This document shows positions 18,533 through 25,830 of a DNA stretch of 64,000 bases, in pieces. Every line of letters begins with the position of its first letter. Positions within the stretch are counted from its first letter, which is position 1. The DNA lies in NCBI GenBank assembly GCA_016844745.1, contig JAERMQ010000006.1:87905-151904 (forward strand), read 5' to 3'. The translations under genes were made by a program, and so were the position numbers. The notes below the pieces were generated by a model. The model was not told the origin of the DNA. It made no database searches and worked only from the letters and a program-made list of their open reading frames with translations. The stretch is from Ignavibacteria bacterium. Its GTDB lineage: Bacteria > Bacteroidota > Ignavibacteria > Kapaibacteriales > UBA2268.

Positions 18533-20941
18533 TTATTTCAAGACTGACATTTTTCTGCAAAGTGTTTGTTGCCCGGCAACTAACCGATAAAAATAAATTC
18601 CGTCAGGAAGTTCTTTTGCATCAAACATTACATTAAAATATCCGGCTTTTTTGAAACCGTTTACTAATTCAGCTACCTTTTGACCCATAATATCAACAAC
18701 ATCAAGTACAACAACTGCATCTACAATTAATGTATAATTGATGATTGTTGTCGGATTAAACGGGTTGGGATAGTTTTGAGAAAGCTGGTTTTCATAGTGT
18801 AATGGAATATCAAAGGCTGAAATTTTAGGCGTTATGTACCATAAACAATCACCTAAGAAATCTCCATGGTCAAGATGTGTTTGAAGTGCATTAACACTTA
18901 TGCAAATAGTATGTCCGTTATGACAAACATTAACTTTGTTATTTGCACAACCAGGATTACGAACAGTGACAGAGAAATTGCAAGAAACAGAATTCCCCGA
19001 GGCATCGGTTACAGTATATGTAATATTTGTTACACCTATCGGGAAGTTAGAACCGGAGGCTAATCCGGAAGTCATCGCGGTAACGGCTCCACCACAATTA
19101 TCCTGACCAACCGGAGCAGTATAATTCACAACAGCGCCCGATAATGAAGTCGGATTTGCTGTAATGTTCGATGGGCAAACTATTGTAGGTAATTCATTGT
19201 CAATAACAGTCACATCAAATGAACATGATGCCGAACCTGCGCTGTTGGTAGCGGTGCAAGTAACTGTTGTCGAACCTACCGGAAAGGAGCTTCCCGATAC
19301 ATGCGAGAAGGTAACTGCCGGAGCAGGTTCTCCGGTTGTAGTAACTGTAAAGTTTACTAATGCTGCGCATTGGCCCGGGGAATTGCTTACAACTATATTA
19401 TTCGGACAGGTTATGGTAGGAGGAACGTTTACAATATCCTGAAGTTTGGCAACAAAAATATCATATCCTCTAACCGCATTAATTGTTAAGCTGCCGAAAT
19501 CCGTTAATCCCTGGAAATTACCTGCTATGTATATGCCGTCATTTCCATCAAGGCTTATACCCCAAGGGTAAGGATCCCCACCGTTTGTTGGACCTGTGGC
19601 TAATGCCCATAAACATGTTCCACTTGCATCGAACTTGGATAAATAAGTCTGACCATAATTATTAGGCAGGGATTGAGTACCAAAAGTAACTTCTCCCATA
19701 TAATGCCCGGCTATAATGCAATCACCGTTTCCTTTTGCTTTTATAGAATAACTTCCTGTAATAGATGAAGTTCCGGCGGCATGAGATTGCTTTGCCCATT
19801 GAACTATCCCATTATTATTAAATTTAGCAATAAATGCTTCACCATTTAATGGGTGGGAACCGGAAAGAACATTAGAACCAAATGTCAATTTGTTAGAGAA
19901 AGCCCCTGTTACGATAACATTCCCTTGTAAATCGGTGCAAATTCCAAAACCATAAGAATGTGCATTAGTTCCTCCATAATGCTTAACCCAATCAAGAATG
20001 CCGGATGCTGTTACTCTGGCTATATAAACGTCTCTATCACCAATACTGGTCAATGTTCCGGTTGAGAAGTTTTCCGTACCCTGTAAATAACCCGAAACAA
20101 AGCTGTTCCCCTGAAGGTCAATGTCAATGCACATTCCGTCGGCAGCACCATAAATTCCGATTTTAGTAGCCCACATTGCATTGCCTGCAGGGTCATATTT
20201 AACAACATATGCTCCGGTACCTAAAACTGAGTATGCATCGAATGAATAAATTCCTCCACCTAAATATCCGGTAATAAAGCTGTAACCGGATGCATCGGTT
20301 GCGATACCTTTTGCATAATTGTTAACCATGTTCCACCTTGGGTCATTAATTGGTTTTTTTGCCCAAAGTACAACACCATTTGCATCATATTTAGCTGTAA
20401 AGATTTCCCTCGCACCCGTACCTGTCAGGCTGATAGTAGGACTAAAAGCTGCATTACTTCCATCAGAACCATGAAAAGTTCCGGTTACATAACAATTTCC
20501 TAGAGCATCAACATCGATACCAACTCCCTGGTCTCCGTATATATCCGGGTCATCGCCACCTGCGTTCCTTACCCAAAGGCAATTTCCGTTAATGTCATAT
20601 TTAGCGACAAAAATATCAGGAGAGACTGTGGCTGTGACTGTATATAGTCCGAAGGCAGCAGTGCCGTTGAAACTACCGGTTATAAAACTATTTCCATTAG
20701 CATCTGTGGCTATGGTATTTCCATTATTAATACCGGCATAATCCCATCCGGTGCCGCCTGCCGACGCTGCCCATAGCCAGGTTGGATTTTGTGCCGGGCT
20801 ACTCATCGTTAGACCAAAGAAAATAATCATCATACTTATGGCAAAGCTGACATTGAGGCGCCAACTTGTTTTAATGATTTGATTCGTGTTGTGAATTAGT
20901 GAATCCATATCCTGATTCGATTTGTCGAGAAAAAAATTCAT
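18533..20941 (-). CDS. T9SS-exported SBBP-repeat protein with two HYR domains
   Basis: 802 residues from the ATG at 20941, with GGAG nine bases upstream. A hydrophobic signal segment sits at about residues 28-50, after an unusually long N-terminal region. Residues about 55-510 contain SBBP beta-propeller repeats (TDANGNSFITGSFNG, DALGNCYVTGTFHG, DLQGNSFVSGYLQG, DLQGNVIVTGAF, each about 50 residues). Two HYR Ig-like domains follow at about 510-590 and 591-670 (PPTITCPNNIVV... and LPTIVCPSNITA...). The C-terminus is NYPNPFNPTTIINYTL...DGIYFYRLVAGQQTLCRKMSVLK, the FNP variant of the sorting/FlgD-like domain, different from its neighbours. A secreted adhesive or structural role is inferred. Confidence 0.88.
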   Translation of the reverse strand: MNFFLDKSNQDMDSLIHNTNQIIKTSWRLNVSFAISMMIIFFGLTMSSPAQNPTWLWAASAGGTGWDYAGINNGNTIATDANGNSFITGSFNGTAAFGLYTVTATVSPDIFVAKYDINGNCLWVRNAGGDDPDIYGDQGVGIDVDALGNCYVTGTFHGSDGSNAAFSPTISLTGTGAREIFTAKYDANGVVLWAKKPINDPRWNMVNNYAKGIATDASGYSFITGYLGGGIYSFDAYSVLGTGAYVVKYDPAGNAMWATKIGIYGAADGMCIDIDLQGNSFVSGYLQGTENFSTGTLTSIGDRDVYIARVTASGILDWVKHYGGTNAHSYGFGICTDLQGNVIVTGAFSNKLTFGSNVLSGSHPLNGEAFIAKFNNNGIVQWAKQSHAAGTSSITGSYSIKAKGNGDCIIAGHYMGEVTFGTQSLPNNYGQTYLSKFDASGTCLWALATGPTNGGDPYPWGISLDGNDGIYIAGNFQGLTDFGSLTINAVRGYDIFVAKLQDIVNVPPTITCPNNIVVSNSPGQCAALVNFTVTTTGEPAPAVTFSHVSGSSFPVGSTTVTCTATNSAGSASCSFDVTVIDNELPTIVCPSNITANPTSLSGAVVNYTAPVGQDNCGGAVTAMTSGLASGSNFPIGVTNITYTVTDASGNSVSCNFSVTVRNPGCANNKVNVCHNGHTICISVNALQTHLDHGDFLGDCLWYITPKISAFDIPLHYENQLSQNYPNPFNPTTIINYTLIVDAVVVLDVVDIMGQKVAELVNGFKKAGYFNVMFDAKELPDGIYFYRLVAGQQTLCRKMSVLK

Positions 20942-20998
20942 ATAAGAACTCCAAAAAAAATTAAAAATAAAATTACTTAATTATCGAAAATGTAATTA

Positions 20999-21031
20999 AC
21001 TCATCCTATGACTGCCAGTCATCGGATGAGT
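20999..21031. repeat. Compact palindrome ACTCATCC...GGATGAGT
   Basis: 16-base arms around a single central base with one mismatch, just downstream of the BNR protein gene whose stop is at 21038. It is homologous to the hairpin at 15596-15628, including the following TATTTATC. The remaining 20942-20998 shows nothing. Confidence 0.8.
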
Positions 21032-21037
21032 ATGTAT

Positions 21038-22282
21038 TTATCGTATAACCACAAATTTCTTTGTTTCGGAAATATTTCCTGTTATAATTTTTAGGAAATA
21101 AATACCTGGTGTAAGGTTAGCTACATCATAATTCAAACTATATTTGCCGGGTTCTAATATTTGACTATCGTTAAGGTTTGCCGTTTCCATTCCCAATGAA
21201 TTAATAATACTAAGCGATACCGCTCCCGGCTCTGTTACTGTATAATTTATTGTAGTTAAACCCGAGGTTGGATTAGGAGAAACTATAGTGCTTGAATTAA
21301 CAACAGGTGTTTCGCTTATTTCGGTTACTTGGCTTAATGGAGCTATCCACAAACCATCACCAAAAGTACCGGAAAAAATATTTGTCCCAATAATAGCCAA
21401 TGACACAATAGAGGAAGTAGTAAAATTTTTACTGACCTTCATCCAATTTTTACCTTTGTTACTTGAGAAAAAGACACTACCTGTTTCTGTACCGGCAAAT
21501 ATGTAAGAGCCACTTGTGGTTAATGAGTATATGGATAAGTCAGTCAAACCGGCACTAACTTTGGTCCAATTTCCTCCTTTGTCGGTTGATAAAAACACAC
21601 CTGTTGATGTACCTGCAAAAATGTCTGTCCCGTTAGTTGCAAGAGCTCTTATACCTTTATCGGTTAAACCGTTATTGGCTGCTGTCCAATTAGCTCCATT
21701 GTCTGTTGACAAAAATAATCCTATATTACTCTCTGTATAGTAATCACCTAAGAATATGTAGTTCTCTACGATTATTATGTCTGATATATAAATTGAAGAG
21801 GGCAAGCCATTACTTGATTTTGTCCAATTGCTTCCATTATTACTTGTTAGCCAAAGTCCTCCGCTGCATCCAAGAAAGACATTGTTCCCACTTGATGCAA
21901 ACGTATTGACAGCTGTATTGGGGCTCGACGGGATTCCTCCGTTATTGATTGCAGTCCAGTTACTACCATTATCAGTAGAAAGAAATGCTCCTCCTCCATA
22001 AGTTCCGGCAAAGATGCTATTTCCATCAACAAACACCGAATATAACTTGAGAACAGTCATTCCATTATTCCGGTAATTCCAGGTTATTCCGGAATCCGTT
22101 GAGAGCAGCACACCAACTCCAAATGTTCCAGCATAAATATTTGTCCCGTTTTGGGTTAAAGACATTATGTTCTTACTGCCGAATACAGTTCCAGTATTTG
22201 ACTTTGTCCAATTGGCATGAGAATTATTTACGCTTAAAAAAACAGCGCAAAAAGCGAACAAAATTGTATAGAATGTTTTCAT
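21038..22282 (-). CDS. T9SS-exported BNR/Asp-box repeat protein
   Basis: 414 residues from the ATG at 22282. The GGAG just upstream is its ribosome-binding site, so a TTG-initiated MEFL extension is rejected. The signal peptide is KTFYTILFAFCAVFLSVNNSHA. Residues about 25-330 hold six or seven repeats of about 45 residues built on NIYAGTFGVGVLLSTDSGITW (SxDxGxxW Asp-boxes), forming one propeller. The sorting domain is VSPNPTSGLTTINYTVTEP...GIYFLKIITGNISETKKFVVIR. It is a small relative of the 15635-18418 protein and probably shares ancestry with it. Confidence 0.9.
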   Translation of the reverse strand: MKTFYTILFAFCAVFLSVNNSHANWTKSNTGTVFGSKNIMSLTQNGTNIYAGTFGVGVLLSTDSGITWNYRNNGMTVLKLYSVFVDGNSIFAGTYGGGAFLSTDNGSNWTAINNGGIPSSPNTAVNTFASSGNNVFLGCSGGLWLTSNNGSNWTKSSNGLPSSIYISDIIIVENYIFLGDYYTESNIGLFLSTDNGANWTAANNGLTDKGIRALATNGTDIFAGTSTGVFLSTDKGGNWTKVSAGLTDLSIYSLTTSGSYIFAGTETGSVFFSSNKGKNWMKVSKNFTTSSIVSLAIIGTNIFSGTFGDGLWIAPLSQVTEISETPVVNSSTIVSPNPTSGLTTINYTVTEPGAVSLSIINSLGMETANLNDSQILEPGKYSLNYDVANLTPGIYFLKIITGNISETKKFVVIR

Positions 22283-22309
22283 TAAAAACTCCAAAAAAAT
22301 GATATAAAA

Positions 22310-22379
22310 TTTACTTATTCAACTTTGCGTTCTCTGCGAGCTTTGCGAGAAAAAAAAATAGTTTCTCGCAAAGCTCGCA
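22310..22379. repeat. Hairpin repeat TGCGAGCTTTGCGAGAAA, copy 2
   Basis: Arms 22335-22352 and 22362-22379 pair perfectly over 18 bases. Compared with the copy at 18447-18514, A:T is replaced by G:C on both arms, so the pairing is preserved. It ends four bases from the stop of the following minus-strand gene. Confidence 0.85.
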
Positions 22380-22383
22380 AAGG

Positions 22384-23874
22384 TTATCTGATAACTACAA
22401 ATTTCTTTGTTTCGGTATCATTTCCGGCTTTGATTTTCAGGAAATATACTCCGGGAGTGAGATTGCCGGTATCATAATTTATGGAATGATTTCCCTGTTC
22501 CGGTATTTGAGCATTATTAATCATTTCAGATTCGATACCTAATGAATTAATAATTGATATTGAAGTAGTTCCCGGCTCTTTTACAGAATAATCAATTCTG
22601 ATTTGACCGGATGACGGATTTGGAGAACAATTTATGGAAAATGAAGTATTGTATGTTTCTTCGATTACCTGAGATGTTCCTTTGTATGTAACTTCGATTT
22701 TGTATCCGTTATAACCATCGAATGTGTGTTTTTTTGAGTCCTGAAATGAAAAATCATTATCTACATTATTCCATTGTTCATCTGTCCATTCATCGTATTG
22801 TTTTGTAATTAAATTTCCATCAACATTATAAGAATAAATTGTTCGCTTAGAATTTACCCATAAACCATCCAAAAAAACTTCGTAATAATCTGTCAGTATA
22901 TTTCCATTTTTGTCATAGCTGAAGTTTTCACGAGAAGAATTCTTCCATTGTCCGTTTTGCCAACTTTCATTTAAATTTGTAAGGATTTTTCCGATTGAGT
23001 TATATGTATAAGTTGTTCGAGAATTATCTACCCATTTCCCGGTACTATCCAAAATTTTAATCATATTTGTAAGATTATTACCGTTCAAGTCATAAGTATA
23101 TGTCCCTAAACTAGAATTTAACAATTTCCCTGTAGTATCCCAATCTTCATGCAAATAAGTAAGATAATTCCCATTTAAGTTATAATTGATTGTATTTTTG
23201 TAATATTTTAACCATTGCCCATTTACCCAACTTTCTAACAAATATTTAATCCTATTTCCTATATCATTATAGGTGGATGTCCAAAGAAATATATTTGCCC
23301 ATTGCCCATTTTTTACTCGTTCAACTAAATAGTCTAACTGATTTCCTTTTGAATCGTAAGTGTAAGTATTTCGTGAAGTACCCACCCAAAGGCTGGTTTG
23401 CCATGTTTCATTTAATAAAGTAAGCATTTTCCCGTTTGCATCATAGGTATTTGTTTGCTGACCTGAATTCACCCATAGCCCGGTTTTCCATTGTTGTGAT
23501 AACCAAGTCAACATATTTCCATTTGTGTTATATGTTTTAGTATATCTACCAATATTCACCCAAATTCCGTTTTGCCAGGTTTCGGATAAATAATTAAGAT
23601 TATTTCCTTTTGAGTCATAAGTCCAGGTATATCTGTAAAGATTCATCCATTGCCCGTTTGACCATTGTTCAATGAATCTTGTGATAATGTTTCCATCAAT
23701 GTCGTGTGTATATGTATTCTTCCTGTCATTTCCGGTCGATGAATTTACCCTGACGCTTTCAACAATTTCTTCGTTGTTGAGGATTGTTTCTTTCCCTTTC
23801 AGATTCCTATTATTCTGGGAAAAAGCTGTCATAAAAGACAGGGATAAGAATAATAGAATGTACAATGATTTCAT
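22384..23874 (-). CDS. T9SS-exported protein with YD-like 38-residue repeats
   Basis: 496 residues from the ATG at 23874, with GGAG upstream. The signal peptide is KSLYILLFLSLSFMTAFSQ. Residues about 50-375 consist of about eight or nine tandem units of the pattern YTYDSKGNQLDYLxExWxNGQWxNxxR. They resemble the YD/Rhs repeat in YTYDxxGN but have a conserved NGxW at the far end. The sorting domain is CSPNPSSGQIRIDYSVKEP...GVYFLKIKAGNDTETKKFVVIR. The repeat region probably forms a beta-strand spiral. No toxin tip or catalytic part is present. Confidence 0.85.
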   Translation of the reverse strand: MKSLYILLFLSLSFMTAFSQNNRNLKGKETILNNEEIVESVRVNSSTGNDRKNTYTHDIDGNIITRFIEQWSNGQWMNLYRYTWTYDSKGNNLNYLSETWQNGIWVNIGRYTKTYNTNGNMLTWLSQQWKTGLWVNSGQQTNTYDANGKMLTLLNETWQTSLWVGTSRNTYTYDSKGNQLDYLVERVKNGQWANIFLWTSTYNDIGNRIKYLLESWVNGQWLKYYKNTINYNLNGNYLTYLHEDWDTTGKLLNSSLGTYTYDLNGNNLTNMIKILDSTGKWVDNSRTTYTYNSIGKILTNLNESWQNGQWKNSSRENFSYDKNGNILTDYYEVFLDGLWVNSKRTIYSYNVDGNLITKQYDEWTDEQWNNVDNDFSFQDSKKHTFDGYNGYKIEVTYKGTSQVIEETYNTSFSINCSPNPSSGQIRIDYSVKEPGTTSISIINSLGIESEMINNAQIPEQGNHSINYDTGNLTPGVYFLKIKAGNDTETKKFVVIR

Positions 23875-24201
23875 AAAAAACTCCAAAAAAATAAAAAAAA
23901 TTAATTACAAAAATCCCTGTCAAATAGAATCATTTTATCTGATTTAATAGAAAGATATAATCGCTGCCATACTTATCTTTCAATCTTTTCTTGGTTTTTA
24001 ACGGCTTATCAGCAATACATAAACAGGAATTGTTATTTATTTGCAACAGCAATCTACACAAAAAATAATTAAATGCAAAAATTATTTTGCTTTATTAAAA
24101 TAATTATTATTTATAACCTTTTAATTTATTTGAATAGTATAAAATGTAAGTTAGGATAAACTAAATGTTTGAAGAAATTATGAGGTGCTGGAAATGAATC
24201 A

Positions 24202-24270
24202 ACTCATCCGATGACTGGCAGTAATACTATGAGATTTTAGATGTCCAACATCTGCCAGATGTTGGACATC
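24202..24270. repeat. Half palindrome plus perfect GATGTCCAACATCTG palindrome
   Basis: 24202-24218 is the left half only of the ACTCATCCGATGACTGG palindrome. 24240-24270 is a perfect 15+1+15 palindrome (arm GATGTCCAACATCTG), sharing TGAGATTTTA with the copy at 10673. It is followed by TTTTTC, so it might also terminate plus-strand transcription. The rest of the gap 23875-24239 shows no gene. Confidence 0.8.
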
Positions 24271-24308
24271 TTTTTCAATTCCATTTTAATTCAGACTCTG
24301 TAAAGAAA

Positions 24309-24367
24309 CAATCAGGGATGATTGTTCTACTAATTTCAATTATTAGTAGTTCAATCATCCCTGATTG
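24309..24367 (-). terminator. Long hairpin after the aminotransferase gene
   Basis: 27-base arms (24309-24335 and 24341-24367; outer half CAATCAGGGATGATTG) with two mismatches and a 5-base loop. It lies 14 bases past the stop of the minus-strand aminotransferase. On the minus strand the stem is followed by TTTCTTT. A terminator role is likely; it could also be a dispersed palindrome. Confidence 0.55.
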
Positions 24368-24380
24368 AATTTGACAAAGT

Positions 24381-25490
24381 CTATATAGCTGAACAAATCA
24401 ATTCAATTTCATCATCCGTCAGGTAAGGATGCATCGGAAGACTGAAAATTCGCCCACCAATATTTTCTGAAATTGGGAAATCACCTTTTTTATAGCCGAG
24501 TTCTTTAAATGCTGTCTGCAAATGCAAAGGCTTTGGATAATAAATTGCAGTCGGTATGCCACTCGCACTTAATTTGGCAATAGTAGCGTTGCGTGCTTCG
24601 GCGCTTTTCTCCAAAACGGAATATTGCGCCCAAGCAGAAATATATTTCTCCGGTATGAAAGGTACAACGACTTTATCTCTCAATAATTCCGAATATTTCG
24701 CAGCTACTCTATTTCTTTTTGTAATTTCTTCTTCGAAAATCGTCATCTTAGCAAGCAATACTGCCGCTTGAATGGAATCGAGCCTGCCGTTGATACCTAT
24801 GCGTACATTTTCATATTTATCCGTACCCTGCCCATGAATGCGGATGGAGACAAGTTTTTCGTAAAGTGCATCATCATTGGTAAAAACTGCTCCGCCATCG
24901 CCATAGCAGCCAAGCGGCTTTGCCGGGAAGAATGATGTTGCGCCGCAATCCCCAAAGCTGCCGGAACGACGCCCATTAAGCGATGCACCAAAGCTTTGTG
25001 CTGCATCTTCTAATAAACGTAAATCGTATTTGTGGGCTATATCATCGAGCGAATTCCAATCGGCGCAGAGTCCGAATAGATTTACAGGTATAATAGCTGC
25101 AGGATTTAACTTGCCTTCGTTTTTAGTGGCAATAATTGCTTCTTCCAGCTTAGCGAAATCGATATTATAAGTTCTTTCATCAATATCGACAAAAACTGGT
25201 GTGGCTCCCACCAAAGATATTACTTCGGCAGTAGCAAAAAATGTAAATGGTGTTGTGAAAACAGCATCGCCGGGTCCGATACCCCAAGCCATTAACGGCA
25301 TAAGAAGTGCATCTGTTCCTGAAGAGCAGACAATACAGTGCTTGGTGCCGGCGAAATCAGCTAATTTCTTCTCAAGAGCAGCTATCTCAGGTCCCATTAT
25401 GTATTTGCCATGTTCCAGAACGGCTGCTATACCGCTATCCACGGATGTTTTGATTAATTCATACTGACGCTTCAAATCGATAAATTGCAT
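24381..25490 (-). CDS. DegT/DnrJ/EryC1/StrS family PLP-dependent sugar aminotransferase
   Basis: 369 residues, the usual length. The start MQFIDLKRQYELIK is typical of the family, as is SSGTDALLMPLMAWGIGPGDAVFTTPFTFFATAEVI. PLP contacts are visible: Asp162 in LLEDAAQSFGA and the Schiff-base Lys191 in SFFPAKPLGCYGDGGA. The sequence is closest in feel to WbpE/WlbC-like enzymes that aminate keto groups on UDP-sugars, but the substrate cannot be fixed. Start: ATG with AAGG upstream. UDP-glucose dehydrogenase and UDP-glucuronate decarboxylase in the same window suggest a shared glycan-precursor theme. Confidence 0.92.
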   Translation of the reverse strand: MQFIDLKRQYELIKTSVDSGIAAVLEHGKYIMGPEIAALEKKLADFAGTKHCIVCSSGTDALLMPLMAWGIGPGDAVFTTPFTFFATAEVISLVGATPVFVDIDERTYNIDFAKLEEAIIATKNEGKLNPAAIIPVNLFGLCADWNSLDDIAHKYDLRLLEDAAQSFGASLNGRRSGSFGDCGATSFFPAKPLGCYGDGGAVFTNDDALYEKLVSIRIHGQGTDKYENVRIGINGRLDSIQAAVLLAKMTIFEEEITKRNRVAAKYSELLRDKVVVPFIPEKYISAWAQYSVLEKSAEARNATIAKLSASGIPTAIYYPKPLHLQTAFKELGYKKGDFPISENIGGRIFSLPMHPYLTDDEIELICSAI

Positions 25491-25564
25491 TTTTTTCCTT
25501 TTTTAGATTTTGTAATAAGTACACTGCTTTCACGATAAAGAAGGGAATATATTTTTAATTATTG

Positions 25565-25716
25565 TCTGAACTAGGATTTTTAGGATTTAAGGATTACAGG
25601 ATTAAAAATAATTTTTAATGGTCAAGGATTAAGGGAAAAGAGATAAAGTACGGGTATAAGTGTTTATTTATCCTTAAATCCTTAAATCCTTAAATCATGT
25701 AAATCAAGGTTCAGAC
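25565..25716. repeat. Inverted pair of GTCTGAAC...GGATTTAAGGATT elements
   Basis: Left: GTCTGAACTAGGATTTTTAGG... from about 25565. Right: ...ATCCTTAAATCCTTAAATC...GGTTCAGAC ending about 25716. They are opposed around a 60-base centre that contains one AATGGTCAAGG. Single copies of the same element occur at about 7020-7068, 32049-32097, 37187-37235 and 61190-61233, each next to a heptamer array. No gene lies in 25491-25830. Confidence 0.7.
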
Positions 25717-25724
25717 AAATTAGA

Positions 25725-25768
25725 TAAAAAAAAAGAATCCCGTCACATTGCAGTAACCGGATTCTTCG
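25725..25768 (-). terminator. Rho-independent terminator of the VWA protein gene
   Basis: On the minus strand a stem (AGAATCCGGTTAC... / ...GTGACGGGATTCT) is followed directly by a run of about nine T. It lies 60-100 bases past the stop at 25831, after a separate palindrome. This is the clearest intrinsic terminator in the window. Confidence 0.75.
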
Positions 25769-25784
25769 ATTTACCCCGGAATAC

Positions 25785-25823
25785 TTACCCTCCAGTCAAG
25801 AGGAACTCTTGACTGGAGGGTAA
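25785..25823. repeat. Palindrome TTACCCTCCAGTCAAGAG / CTCTTGACTGGAGGGTAA
   Basis: Perfect 18-base arms with the 3-base loop GAA, eight bases past the VWA gene stop. The core CAAGAGGAACTCTTG is shared with 12898-12918, and a degenerate form is at about 62401-62417. Confidence 0.85.
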
Positions 25824-25830
25824 CTTCATA

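Noticed and set aside
22283..22294. TTG start adding MEFL to the BNR protein, and the same at 23875-23886
   Set aside because: The GGAG in this stretch is the ribosome-binding site for the downstream ATG.
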